From Silurus meridionalis (taxonomy: Eukaryota > Chordata > Actinopteri > Siluriformes > Siluridae): a stretch of DNA of 64,000 nucleotides. The notes under the pieces are model-generated. The model searched no databases. It worked only from the letters and a program-made list of their open reading frames with translations, and had not been told where the DNA came from. The stretch spans positions 19,962,856 to 20,026,855 of the forward strand of contig NC_060884.1 in the NCBI RefSeq assembly GCF_014805685.1, read 5' to 3'. The position numbers and the translations under genes are program-made. Numbering within the stretch: position 1 is the stretch's first letter; every line of letters starts with the position of its first letter. Below, piece after piece: positions 26,041 through 39,100 of the stretch.

Positions 26041-27540
26041 AGAAACATTTAATGTAATTGTATGACCTTTATTCTTCTTTCTTAATGGATTGAGATTTCA
26101 AATACACTTCCACAAGTCCATAAGTAATTTAGATAGTGAGACAATTTTCTTACTATATATAACAGACTGTACATAATAGATTGTATATAATACACTGTAT
26201 ATAACAGAATCTTAATCTGCTTTTAAAACTGAATTTGTGTTTGGGTTATATTCTTTTTGGTGTATTCCCCACCAGATGGCGCCAGAGTGTCCCTTAACAG
26301 TTTCTAAAGTTTCCGCTTGAGTTCTATCAGCCTTGAATCTACTTAGGATCCCTTTTTTTGTGCCTGTTTGTTGCTTTTTTGTTGTAATGTTGTGTGGTCT
26401 GTTTTCTCGAGTCTCTTATCCTATTCCGTATACTATAATCAAAAGATACAAAGAATCAGGAGAAATCTCTGTGCACAAGGGGCAAAAATCAACATTGATC
26501 TTGATTGGGTCCTCAGGGAGCACTTTAGCCTCATTAACACCTCCAGAAATCATTGTCTGTGAACACAGTTTGCCATGTCATCCACAAATACAGGTAACAT
26601 TTTTTGTACAAATTGTTCTGCGGTCAGACAAATCAAAATTAAAATTTCTGCTTGTTGAGGAGTGCATGGGGGATTTCTCCTTTCAACAAATTCCCCATGC
26701 TGAGTAGTTTCTTTTTTGTACAAAACAAAACATTTGAGTATGCATGGTGAAGCAATGTGTGTAAATCAACATTTGTATTGCATTTTGCAGGTGGCAAGTT
26801 GACAACTATGCTTAAAAAAATATCAATATAAATTATAAAAATTTGAAATTTTTTTGTTTAAAAAAATGTGCAAACATTTTGTTCTTTTGTGAAGATATCA
26901 GCATCTAAAAAATATAATTGAATTTTGAATAGTAATGAAATGATATTTGCATACATTAAATATACAAACATTTAAAAAAGCATTTGAAAGTAGTGAAGCC
27001 GCAGTGAATCATATTTGAAATCATATCAGTTACTGTTGTAGACAAACGGCATAAAAAGAGAATGGAATTGAGAAACGCAGCAAACAAACACGCTTGATTA
27101 AAAAAATAAATACATATTCATTGATGTACAAATGCTTAGTCATTCGCTTACAACCACAACAGTGACTAAAAATATAATCGTTAACTGCTGCTGGTATTTG
27201 CTGCTTTTAGATTTAGTGTTTGTTCGCACACAACAGATCCAGTGTGACTGTCCCGAAGTTAACAAACACATGATGAGGATTATACAGTTTTTGCTTGCTG
27301 TGCTGATGTTTCACCCTCATCAGTGTCACCACTGTGTTTTATTTTCGTGTTTTACTTCCATACCGCATAAACTCCGCTTTGCAATAACTTGCAGGTACAG
27401 TTTTCCTTGTTGCGTTTAATATAAAATGCTCTTATGACTTGGGACACACACACTTTTTCCTTCTGCCATTTGACAACATGCATCTTCCAAAACTTTAGCA
27501 GCTGATCTCCTCAGTTTCAAGATGTAGACAGACAGAAGCC
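26041..27540. other. Intergenic DNA with one CTCF-type site
   Basis: No gene found. An open frame of 124 codons at 26333-26707 has no recognised domain; a weak resemblance to Tc1 N-terminal helix-turn-helix sequence (KRYKESGEISVHKGQKST) was noted. The CTCF-type site is at 26,269. Confidence 0.35.
26269..26283 (+). promoter_or_regulatory. CTCF-type consensus site
   Basis: CCACCAGATGGCGCC fits the CTCF core consensus NCANNAGRNGGCRSY at every fixed position. It lies in single-copy-looking DNA 0.2 kb past the RTE insertion and 3.7 kb from the 3' end of twf2. Confidence 0.5.
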
Positions 27541-27544
27541 GTGA

Positions 27545-27788
27545 TACTGCAGTGATAAAGTGGCCCTGTCCCAACCTTTTTTAGACCTGTTGCAGCCATC
27601 AAATTCAAAATGACCTTATTTTTACCTTAAAATGTTACATTTCCTCAGTTAAAAATTTACTATGTTTTCTGTTTTATTTTGAATGGGTTTATACAAATTG
27701 TAAATCATTTCCTTCTGTATTTATTTACATTTTACACAGAATCCAAACAGAATCCCAAGAGTCCTAACTTTTTTGGAATTGCGGTTAA
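27545..27788 (+). mobile_element. 3' end of a DDE transposon family (copy 1)
   Basis: Contains CCATCAAATTCAAAATGACC, then TTTACATTTTACACAG and the terminus CTTTTTTGGAATTGCGGTT. The same family occurs at 46,437-47,309. I know it as a very common fish DNA transposon but cannot assign the superfamily with confidence. Confidence 0.6.
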
Positions 27789-27958
27789 GTGTAAAGGTTT
27801 TGGATACTTATGTACATATTTCTGGGTTTTTGTTTAATTTTAGTACATTTGTAGCCATTTCTAGAATTCTGTTTTCACTTTGTCATTGGGGTGCTGAGTG
27901 TAGCTTAATAAAAAAAAATCTATTTGAATGATCAGACGAGCAAGCCTTCACTCCTCAC

Positions 27959-29212
27959 CAGTGGTGGACGAAGTACACAAAGCATGTACTTGAGTAAAGG
28001 GTTTTATGCGATTGCACAGAATATGTTCTAAATATGTCCTAAGTTTAGTATACTATTAATATATTGATATTTAAGTTAAACACTGATTGATATCTAATAA
28101 AATTATCATGATGCCATGGGTGTTGTGGCAAGTTTAAATCAGGAGTTTCTTCCATCATTTATTCCTCTCAAAATGTTCTGCTTGCTGTTTAACTCACATT
28201 GAACTGTATGTCCATGTTGAGTAGATACAGCAACCGGCAATAGTGGTTCTAGCTTAAATGAAGCCCTGAATGAACTACGCCATGATCCAACTCTCCTCTC
28301 TGCTTCAGCTACCGTCACTGGATGAGTAGACATATTCTCAGCAATTCACAAATTTTGAAACATTTCTGATAACTCCATTTCATATAAATATCACCCTAAA
28401 TGCATTTTTGCACAATTAAATTCACGTCATTGTGCACAATTTATCAAGAACCAAGAACCATACAACTCCTTGGCTAATTGTAGCCATAAGATACATACAG
28501 CACTTTTAAATTAGCCTTTTAAGCTGCACTTAAGATTCCCCTTACTGAACTTAGGACATATTCTGTACAATCACAGAAAACTTTTATGACATCACCTCAA
28601 TTAAAGGTAACTAAATCCTAAGTGCCCTAACTAGACTACTTAGGCTGTAATTGTTTTGTTGCTACACACATTATAAAAAACTACATACTATAAATTATAA
28701 TGTTATGCAGTTAAATGAAATATTGTTGCTCTATGCAGTGCTATACAGTTATAAGCCAAATTTTAACGAGATGAGCTGCATACAAATCTTTATCTTTTGC
28801 ACGTTTCCCCACATACTTCTTTCCTTTTTTTTCTGAATTGGGATCCTGAGGGTTTAAATCCTTTTTATTGTCATACATAATTTTAGTTTGGATTCAGTGC
28901 CCATGTCACCTAAATCCGCCACTGCCAAGCGGCAATTAAAGCAGAAGGTTAAAACTAAGCGCGTGCTCTACCCTGATTGGTGGCATACGGCGTGTTTGAC
29001 CAGTTCAGTTTTTAATCCGCCCATAAATAAAAATCAACGACTAATTTTGCGAAATGTAGTTGAGTAAAAAGTAAGAAATTCGACTTTGAAATGTAGTGAA
29101 GTGAAAGTAAAAGTCTCCTTAAACGGAAATACTTGAGTAAAGTACAGATACGTGAAAAAAACTACTTAAGTACAGTAACGAATTACATTTACTTCATTAC
29201 TGTCCACCACTG
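27959..29212 (+). mobile_element. hAT-like nonautonomous element (family A), nearly complete
   Basis: Terminal inverted repeats CAGTGGTGGACGAAGTAC at the left and CTTCATTACTGTCCACCACT at the right; both subtermini are rich in ACTTGAGTAAA-like motifs. Flanks CTCCTCAC (27,951-27,958) and AACCTCAC (29,213-29,220) are an imperfect 8-bp duplication, the hAT hallmark. No transposase frame is present. Confidence 0.7.
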
Positions 29213-29995
29213 AACCTCACATGCATCAATAACACCATTTCCCCTGTTATCGTTTCTTTAACAACAATTGCTACTTTTCCACTGCATACTGGGAAACCAC
29301 TACATTTACCGTTAATAAAAATAATTTATTCTAAGTAAAATTTTGATTTGCACAATTTGATATGACACAAAACAGTGAGAGAAATTGACATAAGTGTCAC
29401 TGATGAATATACATATGTAGTTTTATAGGTTTTTCAATGTTAATTATACTAAAGCAATTAAACTCAATCCAATCAGTAACAACAAAACAGATCAAAAATC
29501 ACAGCTGGAACATCAGTGAAATTTTTTTTATCTTACAAAAAAGTCACATTCTAATCGTTTAGATCTGCAATGTTTGGTTTTGCTGCTGTGAAATATATTA
29601 AATAAACAAATATAAATATGAATTGTCCACTTTCATAACTAACATTAATTGAATCTGTGGATGAAACATGACTGTGAAGTTATGTATCGATTTCTGAATA
29701 AATAAAACGTGTGAACAGACAATTTACAGATACAGATTCAATTCCTGAGTTTCTTTTTTTTTTTTGTGTGTGTACACAAATTTGAATAAAAGAACTATGA
29801 TTTATGAAACCAAAGCTAATGAATTTTTAAATGCATTACAATCAATAAGAGGAAAATACAACAAATTCAAAATTTGTTTTGAAAAAAGAAAAAAAAAGAA
29901 AAATTCAACCTTTTTCATTCTGTCATGCCTTAACACAGCAAAATCAGATTATTTTTAGGGAAGATCAGGGACCTGTTTCCCATGTTCTTTTCTCT
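29213..29995. other. twf2 3' flank and 3' UTR
   Basis: AT-rich sequence downstream of the twf2 stop on the minus strand. No clear polyadenylation signal could be singled out. Confidence 0.3.
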
Positions 29996-32900
29996 CTAGC
30001 TGTTCACACCATTCTCTCCCACTCCTTTAATCAGCCGCTTGTTTCCTCTTTTCCCTGCAGGACCACGGGGTTTGGCGAATGCCTCCTTGTGAGCATGCTG
30101 CTTAGGGTGGATTTCATCATACAAGTACTGCTCCGTCAAATCCTCCCCGCTGTCTATCTCCATCTAAACACACACAGACACACACACATCCTGGGTAAGT
30201 ATTCTCCATATAATTTAAATGTATTATTATTTTTATTTGAAAAACATACTGTTTTTAGCTGTCTTTGCTCATCCCATGATAAAGACAAGAAGATTGTGTT
30301 CTCTCTAATGCATTTTTCCTTGTTCAAAAAAAAATCCTAAAACTTTAAAAACTATTTAAAAATTGCACTTTATTGATGTTTTTACTGACGTTTCAAAATT
30401 AGAAAACACAAAAGTACATTTCGTGCCTTATGTTATGAAGGATGATACACTAATTGGACAAAAGTATTGGGACACCTGACTTTTCCAGCCATACAGTGTC
30501 TCACAAAAGTGAATCGACCCCGCAAACATACCGAACCATATAGAGACGTACCAGCACCATTTAGATCCCACTTTAAATGGAGTGTGGATATTGGACCTCT
30601 TTGAGTGTTTAAAGGCTCTGGTATGGAGAAGCTGGTGTTGGATCTATAATGATCATAAATGTTGAGCTTTTTTATGAGTTGCTTAGTAGCTCCTGGTCCC
30701 ATAACCTCAAATGACTGTATAAGACTATAGAAAGGACATTACTCATAATCACACATTCCAGTGCTCATGTTAGTTCTCACTCTCCGGTGTTTGTATAGTG
30801 TTTGTATTGTTTAAAAGACTATAATCACACTCTTGATGTCACCCAAATTAGTGTGGTTCCCCTTTTTGAGTCTGGTTCCTCTCAAGGTTTCTTGCTCATA
30901 ACATCTTAGGGAGTTTTGAATTGCCACAGTCGACATGGCTGCTCATTAGGGGTAAATACATATCGCTCACCTTAACTCTTAAAATTCTGTAAAGCTGCTT
31001 TGAGACAATGTCTGTTGTGAAAAGTGCTATAAAAATAAACTTGACTTGACTTAAGTACACCCCTCACATTTCAGCAAGCATTTTAGTAGATCTTCTCAAT
31101 GGACAATACAATAGATTATTTATTATATATAATATTAATTAAACTTGGATATATTTTAGAGTAGTCAATGTGCAGCTTGTGTAGCAGTCCAGATTTATTG
31201 TCCTCTGAAAAGCCAGCCCGTTATCAACATATAGCCATTATTGTCAAAATAGCAGGCAGGTAGTAGGGGTTTACTCACTTTTTTGAGATACTGTAAGTGG
31301 TTCTTTCCCAAACTGTTACCACAAAGTTGGAGGTACACAATAAAATAGGATGTCTTAAGATACAGTAGCATAGAAAAGCCAGCTCTATGAATATATGATT
31401 TACAATATCTTGAGTGACCTTTTATAGAGCACTGACCTTAACCCTATTGAACACATTTTGGCATGAATATAACAGAAAATAGGGACTAAATGTGGACTCG
31501 AATGTTGACTGGGATGTTTACAAATCACATACAAATGTTATGGTCAGGTGTCCACGTGATTTACATTGACTTTAGTTTACATAATGTTCTTAATGTTTGA
31601 TAGCATATGTGATGTTTGTTATCTTTAGTCATGTGTTGGATTTCTGATTAAGTATTATTGACTTTGTTTGCTGTTCGTCATGAGTAACAGTGGACCAATT
31701 GATCAGCATGACTGATAATTTATTGCGATCTTGAACATTTGCCTTTGATTATCAGCCTAAAAACATGACCAGTGAATACAAATGCTGGAGCTCTTCGTTT
31801 TTCTCCACCAGGCAAACACATTCTACTATCAAACACAATAAAATACTGCAAAGAAAAGAATAGTTTTGGATCGCTCAAAGAAACAAATGGTAAAGCAGAA
31901 TTTCTCGTTTCATTTAACTTTTTAAAATGTTATAATTCCTCTATTTTGGAGTCCAAAAACTCCAAAAACCTTTAAAAAGCAGAGCAAGCTGATTCTCAGA
32001 TGTGAGTTTTAGATGTAGAATCATTCACAATAAAAAAAAATCAGAGTATGAAACAAATGGTTTGGCCGTATCTTGAAAAGATTTGGGTGTGTCCGATTGT
32101 TACACAGTTGCCGTTGTACCTTTTTGACCACCTCTATATAGTAGTCTCGCTCCACCTCCTCCAGCAGCCGACTCTTACAGCTGGAATACAGCATTCTCTC
32201 CTTAACACTGCAGCTGTAGCCTGGCATCGAGTAGATGAACACTGACATATGTCCAGTTGAGAGGCATGGAAGAAAAGAAAAATAGTCTTCACAATAGTAT
32301 TCATTCATTCATTCATTCAGCCATTTATAGTTTATTTAAAAAAAAAAAAAAAAATTTTTTTTAATTTAAATTATTTAGCAATTTCATACCCACTGTATTA
32401 ATCACATTACTCTATTTACATCAAGTAGCAGACGTCACAAAAAACTTTCTGATCTAGCAGTAGCATTACCATGTACTATTCAACATATATAGTGTCACAA
32501 AATTATTTTTTATAATTATATAATATATAATTACATAAATTGTGAGCTAAATTCGCTTGTTAGAGTTCTTAGCCATCGTTTGTATCCGTTCACATTAAGG
32601 ATTAGCCCACCTCTTCCTAAAACAATACAATGCAGAAACAGGTGGCATTAACTGGTAATTCAGAGAGAATAAAGAACCCCAAACAAGTGCTTAAAGATTA
32701 GTGAACTTGGTAGGCAAACGTAAAACCTATTAGAAAAACTAATAGACAGTGCTAGTCCCAAATCATTGTAGAACGGTCTGGGAAAACCTGTCGAATTTTA
32801 CAGTGGCTTAATTCTGCAAACAGTCTATAAGTTATGTTTGTTTTGTCTGTAACATACACACCTTAAACTGACCTTATATTTAGAGAGAAAAAACATGAAT

Positions 32901-33099
32901 GTAAAACAATGTGGATATGGTTTATTTAGAAAGCTATATCCCTGTTATGTCTAGGTTAAAATCAGCATTGAATTTCACTTTTCACAATGTACTTCCACCT
33001 ACAAACATGAACATGGTGGAACAGAACACACACACCATCTTTATGGTCAGGTTAACGAATCACTCCATTACTGATTGCACACACTTCAATCACTCACCT

Positions 33100-33169
<70 letters not shown>

Positions 33170-36100
33170 CAGAATAAGCACATTCACTACCCCAGCAAAG
33201 CATTCATTTGGATACATTTTTTACAATTGAATTCCAAACCTGTAGTCTCTGTTTGCAGTTTCTGTTTTGATACTAACGTTTAATCGTTCTTTGATTTTTG
33301 CCATGGATACTCAAGTTAAGTCGAATCAAGTCAAGTCTAAGCTTTTGTGTCATTCCAAACAAATACAAAGTGCTATATAACAAAACTACTCACTGTCTGC
33401 AAATCACCTGACCCATTGTACTGCAATTTTTACTGCTTGTCACTGATAAACATGCATAAGCCTAATCAATATAATCTATTTCAGTGCTACACAAATTTGT
33501 GCTGTGTTATAAGATCCTATCTTCAGTAACAAAGATTTTGGATTAAGATGTAGTTTGTTTGATTTAAAACTCTCTAAGACACAAGAGGACAGCTATCACA
33601 TGCTTTTGAACTTATATTCATCAGCCATAGCCGGACTTCTGAATATGTTTAAAGGGAAGTACAACATAACATTTCTTCTAAGCTATGTACACTAACAAAC
33701 CATTTTCTCACCCAGACGCAGAGCTGACTATACTCCCAACTACATATGCCTAAATCCAAGTTCAAATCCCAGTGAAGTTGTGCTGCTTGCTAGCATCACA
33801 TAGGTATTTGAGAAAAGGTTTAGAAAGCAAGTGAATAGAACACAGTGATACTGACCAACAGACTCTAAGTAGACTCCCTCGTGCAAGTGCTTATAGAGGA
33901 AGAAGTGATAGCGTGGTGTGTCTGTTGGGATCCTGCGATGAAGATCACGTGTCTCTGTGGGTTGAGTGTGCACCAGGTCAATGGTCTCTTTTTCAGTGTC
34001 CAACCGCTGACATACATCACATACAGATGATAAACATAAACAAAACATCACATGAAATAAAAATGTGTTATAGCAGTGGTAGTGATATATCACAGTTTAG
34101 CCATTGTCTGCTGGTGTGGGTGTGATGGACTGACCTACAGTAATTCAGTATGTGACAAGTGTAGTGAATCCCGTTCTAGGGGTCATGAACGATTTTTTAA
34201 ATAGTTTTGTGACTGACACTCATCTCTTTTGCTTTGTTCTTGACAATTTGACAAATAAGTTGCAACTCGTTTTGTGAAGACAGATGTAATGTTACTATTT
34301 TTTTTTTTTTTTTTTTTTACATTTGGCAAAAATGGCTAAAATCCAATATACCTTCTTTTGTATTAGCCTGGTACACTATGTTTTCAGTATGGTCTATATC
34401 TGACATTAGTTTCACATAAAAATACAGTGTAATGAGTTCAAGCTCGCTGTTTTTTTTGGTTCATGTCTCTAGCCTCTTTAACATTTGCTTTAAATTTCCC
34501 TTGGGCACAGCAGCCAGATTTCTCTATGAGATACCTTCAAATGGAGCAGTTGCAATACATTAAATGTTGCTTGAACAGCAACATCAATTTTTATGAGGTC
34601 TGTAACATTAATGTCCTGCTACTGAAAAACTACTTAATGTTACATTCAGAATTCCTTCCCAGTAGCATAAAATTATTCAAGTTGGATTCTGTTCTGCATA
34701 TTAAGAGAGCACTTGCATTGTCATGAATTATATATGTATAGGATTTCAGTAAGTGCCACAAATAAATTTGCCCCAGGTAGAAATTAAAATTGTCAGACTG
34801 AATGTGTTTTTGGTGTTCAAAGCCATGCAAGTAACAAATATGTTTCCATTTAATAAAAGATGGGATTTGGGCCACTTCGCAATTAAATAAGCTATGGTAG
34901 ATTTAAAATATTTGCACATGCTGCAATGTGCTATCTTGACATGCTGCACTAGTACAGGAGTTTAAATTTCTAGACTTTACATGGGTTTAAACTTCTTTTT
35001 TAATTTATCTCAGCTAGTTCAACAACAACATTAATTGACCTGGTCTGACATGATGGAACAGAATCTATGCCAAAATATTTATTGAATGGCAAGCGTATTT
35101 CATTGCATGCACTAATGCAAAGTGGTGAAGCTCCTGTCTATGTGAGGCTGGATTTAATGCTTTTGCCTACATCAACAAAGGCATAACACGCAATAGGCCA
35201 TTATAGTATAAGAAGAAGAAATCATTTAGGCCATGCTGTTGTAGTAAAATAATCCACAGAATATCCAGCAATTGTCACCCCACCCCAGGGCCATATTTCA
35301 GTTCCTTATATAAAGCTGCATGTAACAGCAGCATCATTCAAACACACTTAGAGGTTGACCGATATGGGGTTTTCTCTGGCTAATGCTGATATATAGAAAT
35401 CAGAGCAGCCAATGGCCAATATACGATGCTGATTTTTTGGGCCGATTGTCTTTTTTCTCCCTTCATCTCATAAAATCTAATAGTTAATAAACGACACTGG
35501 CTGCACTGCTTCCAGTATATGGATGTGGATGTAGGATTTTCTGTCCAATCAGATTTCAGCCTCTATGTGCTGCCATGTCAATCTAATCTGCCTAGGGCCT
35601 TCAAAGTCTGTACTGCTGGCTCTTTGGCCGTAGAAAATATTAGCAACGGGTTTGTTTCTTTAACCAATCAGATTTCATATTCGTCCACAGGGCCAGCTAG
35701 CTGGCCCAGAATAGCGTCAGCATTTTTCCATCCTCTGATTGGTTGGTCAGAGGGACGTCTGTAGCTCTGAACACATGAATACATCAGAGTAAGACTTTTT
35801 TTATGCCTACGGAGGAAGAGAAATTGACTTGGTCTCGGACATACTTAAAAATCCATTTTCAAGAAAAGTTAGACATCATGAGGAGAGGTCGGCCAACCCC
35901 GAAGCTAGCTAGCGTGTTTCAGCCCGGGAAAGGGTTTGTTCACCACTTCCAGACCAGTGAATACGAGCCGTACCACTGGATTACAGCCTCTGAGGAGCGG
36001 TGCAAATTATGAGTCTGCATCTCTGGTAAGTAGGTTGAATTTTATTTACATTTTTATGTTTTTGTCATGTTATTAGACAAATATTGATTCTGAACTGCTC

Positions 36101-39100
36101 CAGATGATGTAGGTGCACAGTTGCGGTGGTGGTGTAGGTTTTGAGTCTTAACTGGGTTTCTAGATTTAGTAAAATGGTTTTCACCCTCCATATGTGAACT
36201 GCCTTTCTCTCTGTAATGCCGCGCATTGTTATATTGTGTTTTTGTATATTATAGATGGTTTCTATAATTGCGATGTTATAGTGGTGGTATTAAGAGGTGT
36301 ATTAAGTCGGGCCATCACTGATATATATATAAAGGTTAGATTCAAAACGAATGATAATAACTTAAAGCCAAGGACACACCAAGCTCATGCCGACGGGGAA
36401 TGTCGGGTGGCTTTTTGAGCGTCGGTCGGCTTTAGTTTTTCCCTGCACCGCTGTTTCCAATCGATGTTCTGCGTTTCTGCATGTTGAGCAGCAGCGGAGC
36501 TCGACGGTGAGAAAGAGAACTCCGATTGGCTATTTTATATAGCGAATGAGCACACAAGTAAAAAAAAAAAAGGCCACGTTTGTTGTCGTTGTATGGGAAA
36601 GTTATGTCTATCACGCAAGCGCAGAACGTACATGCACGGTTTGGTGTATCAGATGCACCTGCCTAATAATTTGACTAATTTGATGCACAATCGGTCGATG
36701 CTGATTAATTAAAAATGCAATAAACCAACCCGATTATTCGACCTCTAAAACACACCTACTGACTCTTCAACATTCATAATTCCTGCTAGGCTGGTGGTTA
36801 AATAACAAAACAAAAAGGACATTTATGGGTCATTTACCCAAATGTATGAGAACCTCTGGACTAATGTGTGTGAGCATGGTATAAAGTATGTATTGTGGTG
36901 ACTGGGTGTTGCAGTCTTACCAGTTGAATGTAGTTAATGTGTTTCTTAGCGAGTTGCTGCAAAGCGTGTTTTGCCTCTGCCTGTAGCGGAAAGGCCAGCC
37001 CCTGTAAGGTCTGCGGCTTAGTTTCCACACTCATCTCTGTAATAACCTGCAGGGGTAAAAACACATACACAGAAACACAAGCACAGCATGTAGGCAATAT
37101 GTGAGAATACTTTATCATAACAGATCTCTATTTATGACAGGACAACTAAAAGTATGCTGTGCTACAGTATATTTAGAAACATTTATGAATGTATACATAC
37201 CTTTTTGCACAGTATTTACACTCAGGGGACACTTTATTCGTACAGAACAGATACCAGCTTAATTTAGCAGAATATTTGGAAAGCAAGCATGGTAGTCTCA
37301 GCAAACCCATGCAAACATTTCACAAATATATTTCATTTTTTAAACTATTTTTTGCAAGTACTTATCAACAATATAAATGTGTTGATCTTGATTACAGATT
37401 GTGATTTGAAATAATACTTTGGAATACAGATAATTTAGAATGAACTTATATAATTTATATAAGATCATATAATTCGTATATCTTACATGATCTCAATAAG
37501 TCAAATCTGAAAAAGGACATCTTCTCATTAATAAGTTGCTGGATTGTCCTTCAAATAATTCATCAATTGAATACCAGAATACCAGAGGTGGGAAGTAACA
37601 AAATACAAATACTTTGTTACTGTACTTCAGTAGATTTTTCTGGTATTAGTACTTTACTTGACTATTTTTTTTTTGACAACTTTTAAACAAATATCTGTAA
37701 TTTCTACTTCATTTTCTACTACGACATTTTCAAACATGGCTCATTACTTTAGTTTTAATCTATTCGGTGACTTGATCAATATTTCTTCTTCTTTTTGCAT
37801 CCATTAACATATTTCTTGTCATTGCGTAGCTTTTTCAACCTACCACTGGTGTATCATTTCCTGGCTCTCACACACCACAGGCTAACACTCCACAGGCTAA
37901 TGTGGATAAGACAGAGGGAGTCAGTGATGTAAACATGACTGAGAACAGAGACATTCCTAATCACCTGTTCATCATCATCTGCTTGTGTTCTATATGATGG
38001 TTGTTCAGCCTGGATAAATTCATTAGGTAACAAAATTTAAAATTCTTTCGTATTCATATATTAATACGATATGAGGTCCAGTTACCAGCATGACACTAAA
38101 ACGGGTAGTGGTAATGACTACTTTTTACTTAAGTACATGTCAAAGCCCAAACCTTTTTTTACTTAAAATTGAGTGAAATAGTGGTCAGCACTTCAATTTT
38201 TAACAGAATCTTTTAAAACATGAATATCTGTACTTCTGCTTGAGTGAAGGATGTATGTACTTTTGCCATCTCTGATGCAAACTCTGCCTCTCCACACTAG
38301 AAAGCACACAGTATACTGAACACACACCACTAAAGCCTGGTCAGGGATTTAAAGTTACTCACCTGCTTAACTTTGCACTGGAATAATCAAAGCAGAAACA
38401 TTACATTTTACAATTTTCTTATTGGTCCAGAGTAACAAAGTCTGAAGAAATGTGAACAAATACACTGTTATTATTTCAACAAGACTTATTATAATGACAA
38501 GAGCTATGTTTGGATTAATCTAAAACTCAAGACTCACCTCTGTGGTTTTGATTCTCTGCAGCTCCTGCTCAGCATGTGTGAGAGGAGCAGGAGCAGAGAT
38601 TGATGATACATGGCGCATGTAACCCTGAAGACAAACATCCTCCTAATATCGAAGAAAACACAATCCACACTCATGTTAAAGCCTTATTCAGCTCCGATAC
38701 TAATAGACCAAATGTCGTGTCACTTGATCATAATTGATATCAAGTTTCGATTCAAATTATTTCTAAGACAACTAATAAAATGGTGATAGTGACCATGTTA
38801 ACCCCTTTGTGCAAAAGCTCATATTTTATTTGTTTCTTTCAATGGAATCCAGTGGATTTGCACCAACCAGTGCAGTCATGTAAAAGTAATGTACATATTT
38901 ATAAGCTTCTTTTTTTTTACCAGGCTGAGATAAATTTGCTCTGGAAAAGGTTGTCTGCCAAATAAAAATATACTGCATGGCCAAAAATAAGTGGTTACCT
39001 GATCATCATAGTCATATGTAGGACTTCTCCAAACTGTTGCCACAATAGTATGTCTTTATATACTGGAGCATTAATATTTCTTTTCATGGGAACTAAGAAG

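Larger units (their letters stand above)
30446..31568 (+). mobile_element. Tc1-derived element in twf2 intron 7, host of a nested insertion
   Basis: Left end TACACTAATTGGACAAAAGT and AGTATTGGGACACCTGAC, right end ATGGTCAGGTGTCCACGTGA; inner blocks CCCAAACTGTTACCACAAAG and GCACTGACCTTAACCCTATT are shared with the copies at 38,970 and 58,735. The element is split by the insertion at 30,494-31,293. Confidence 0.65.

Noticed and set aside
26333..26707. 124-codon plus-strand frame that might be a Tc1 N-terminus
   Set aside because: Only a short KRYKESGEISVHK-like piece is suggestive; no terminal repeats or DDE motifs follow.
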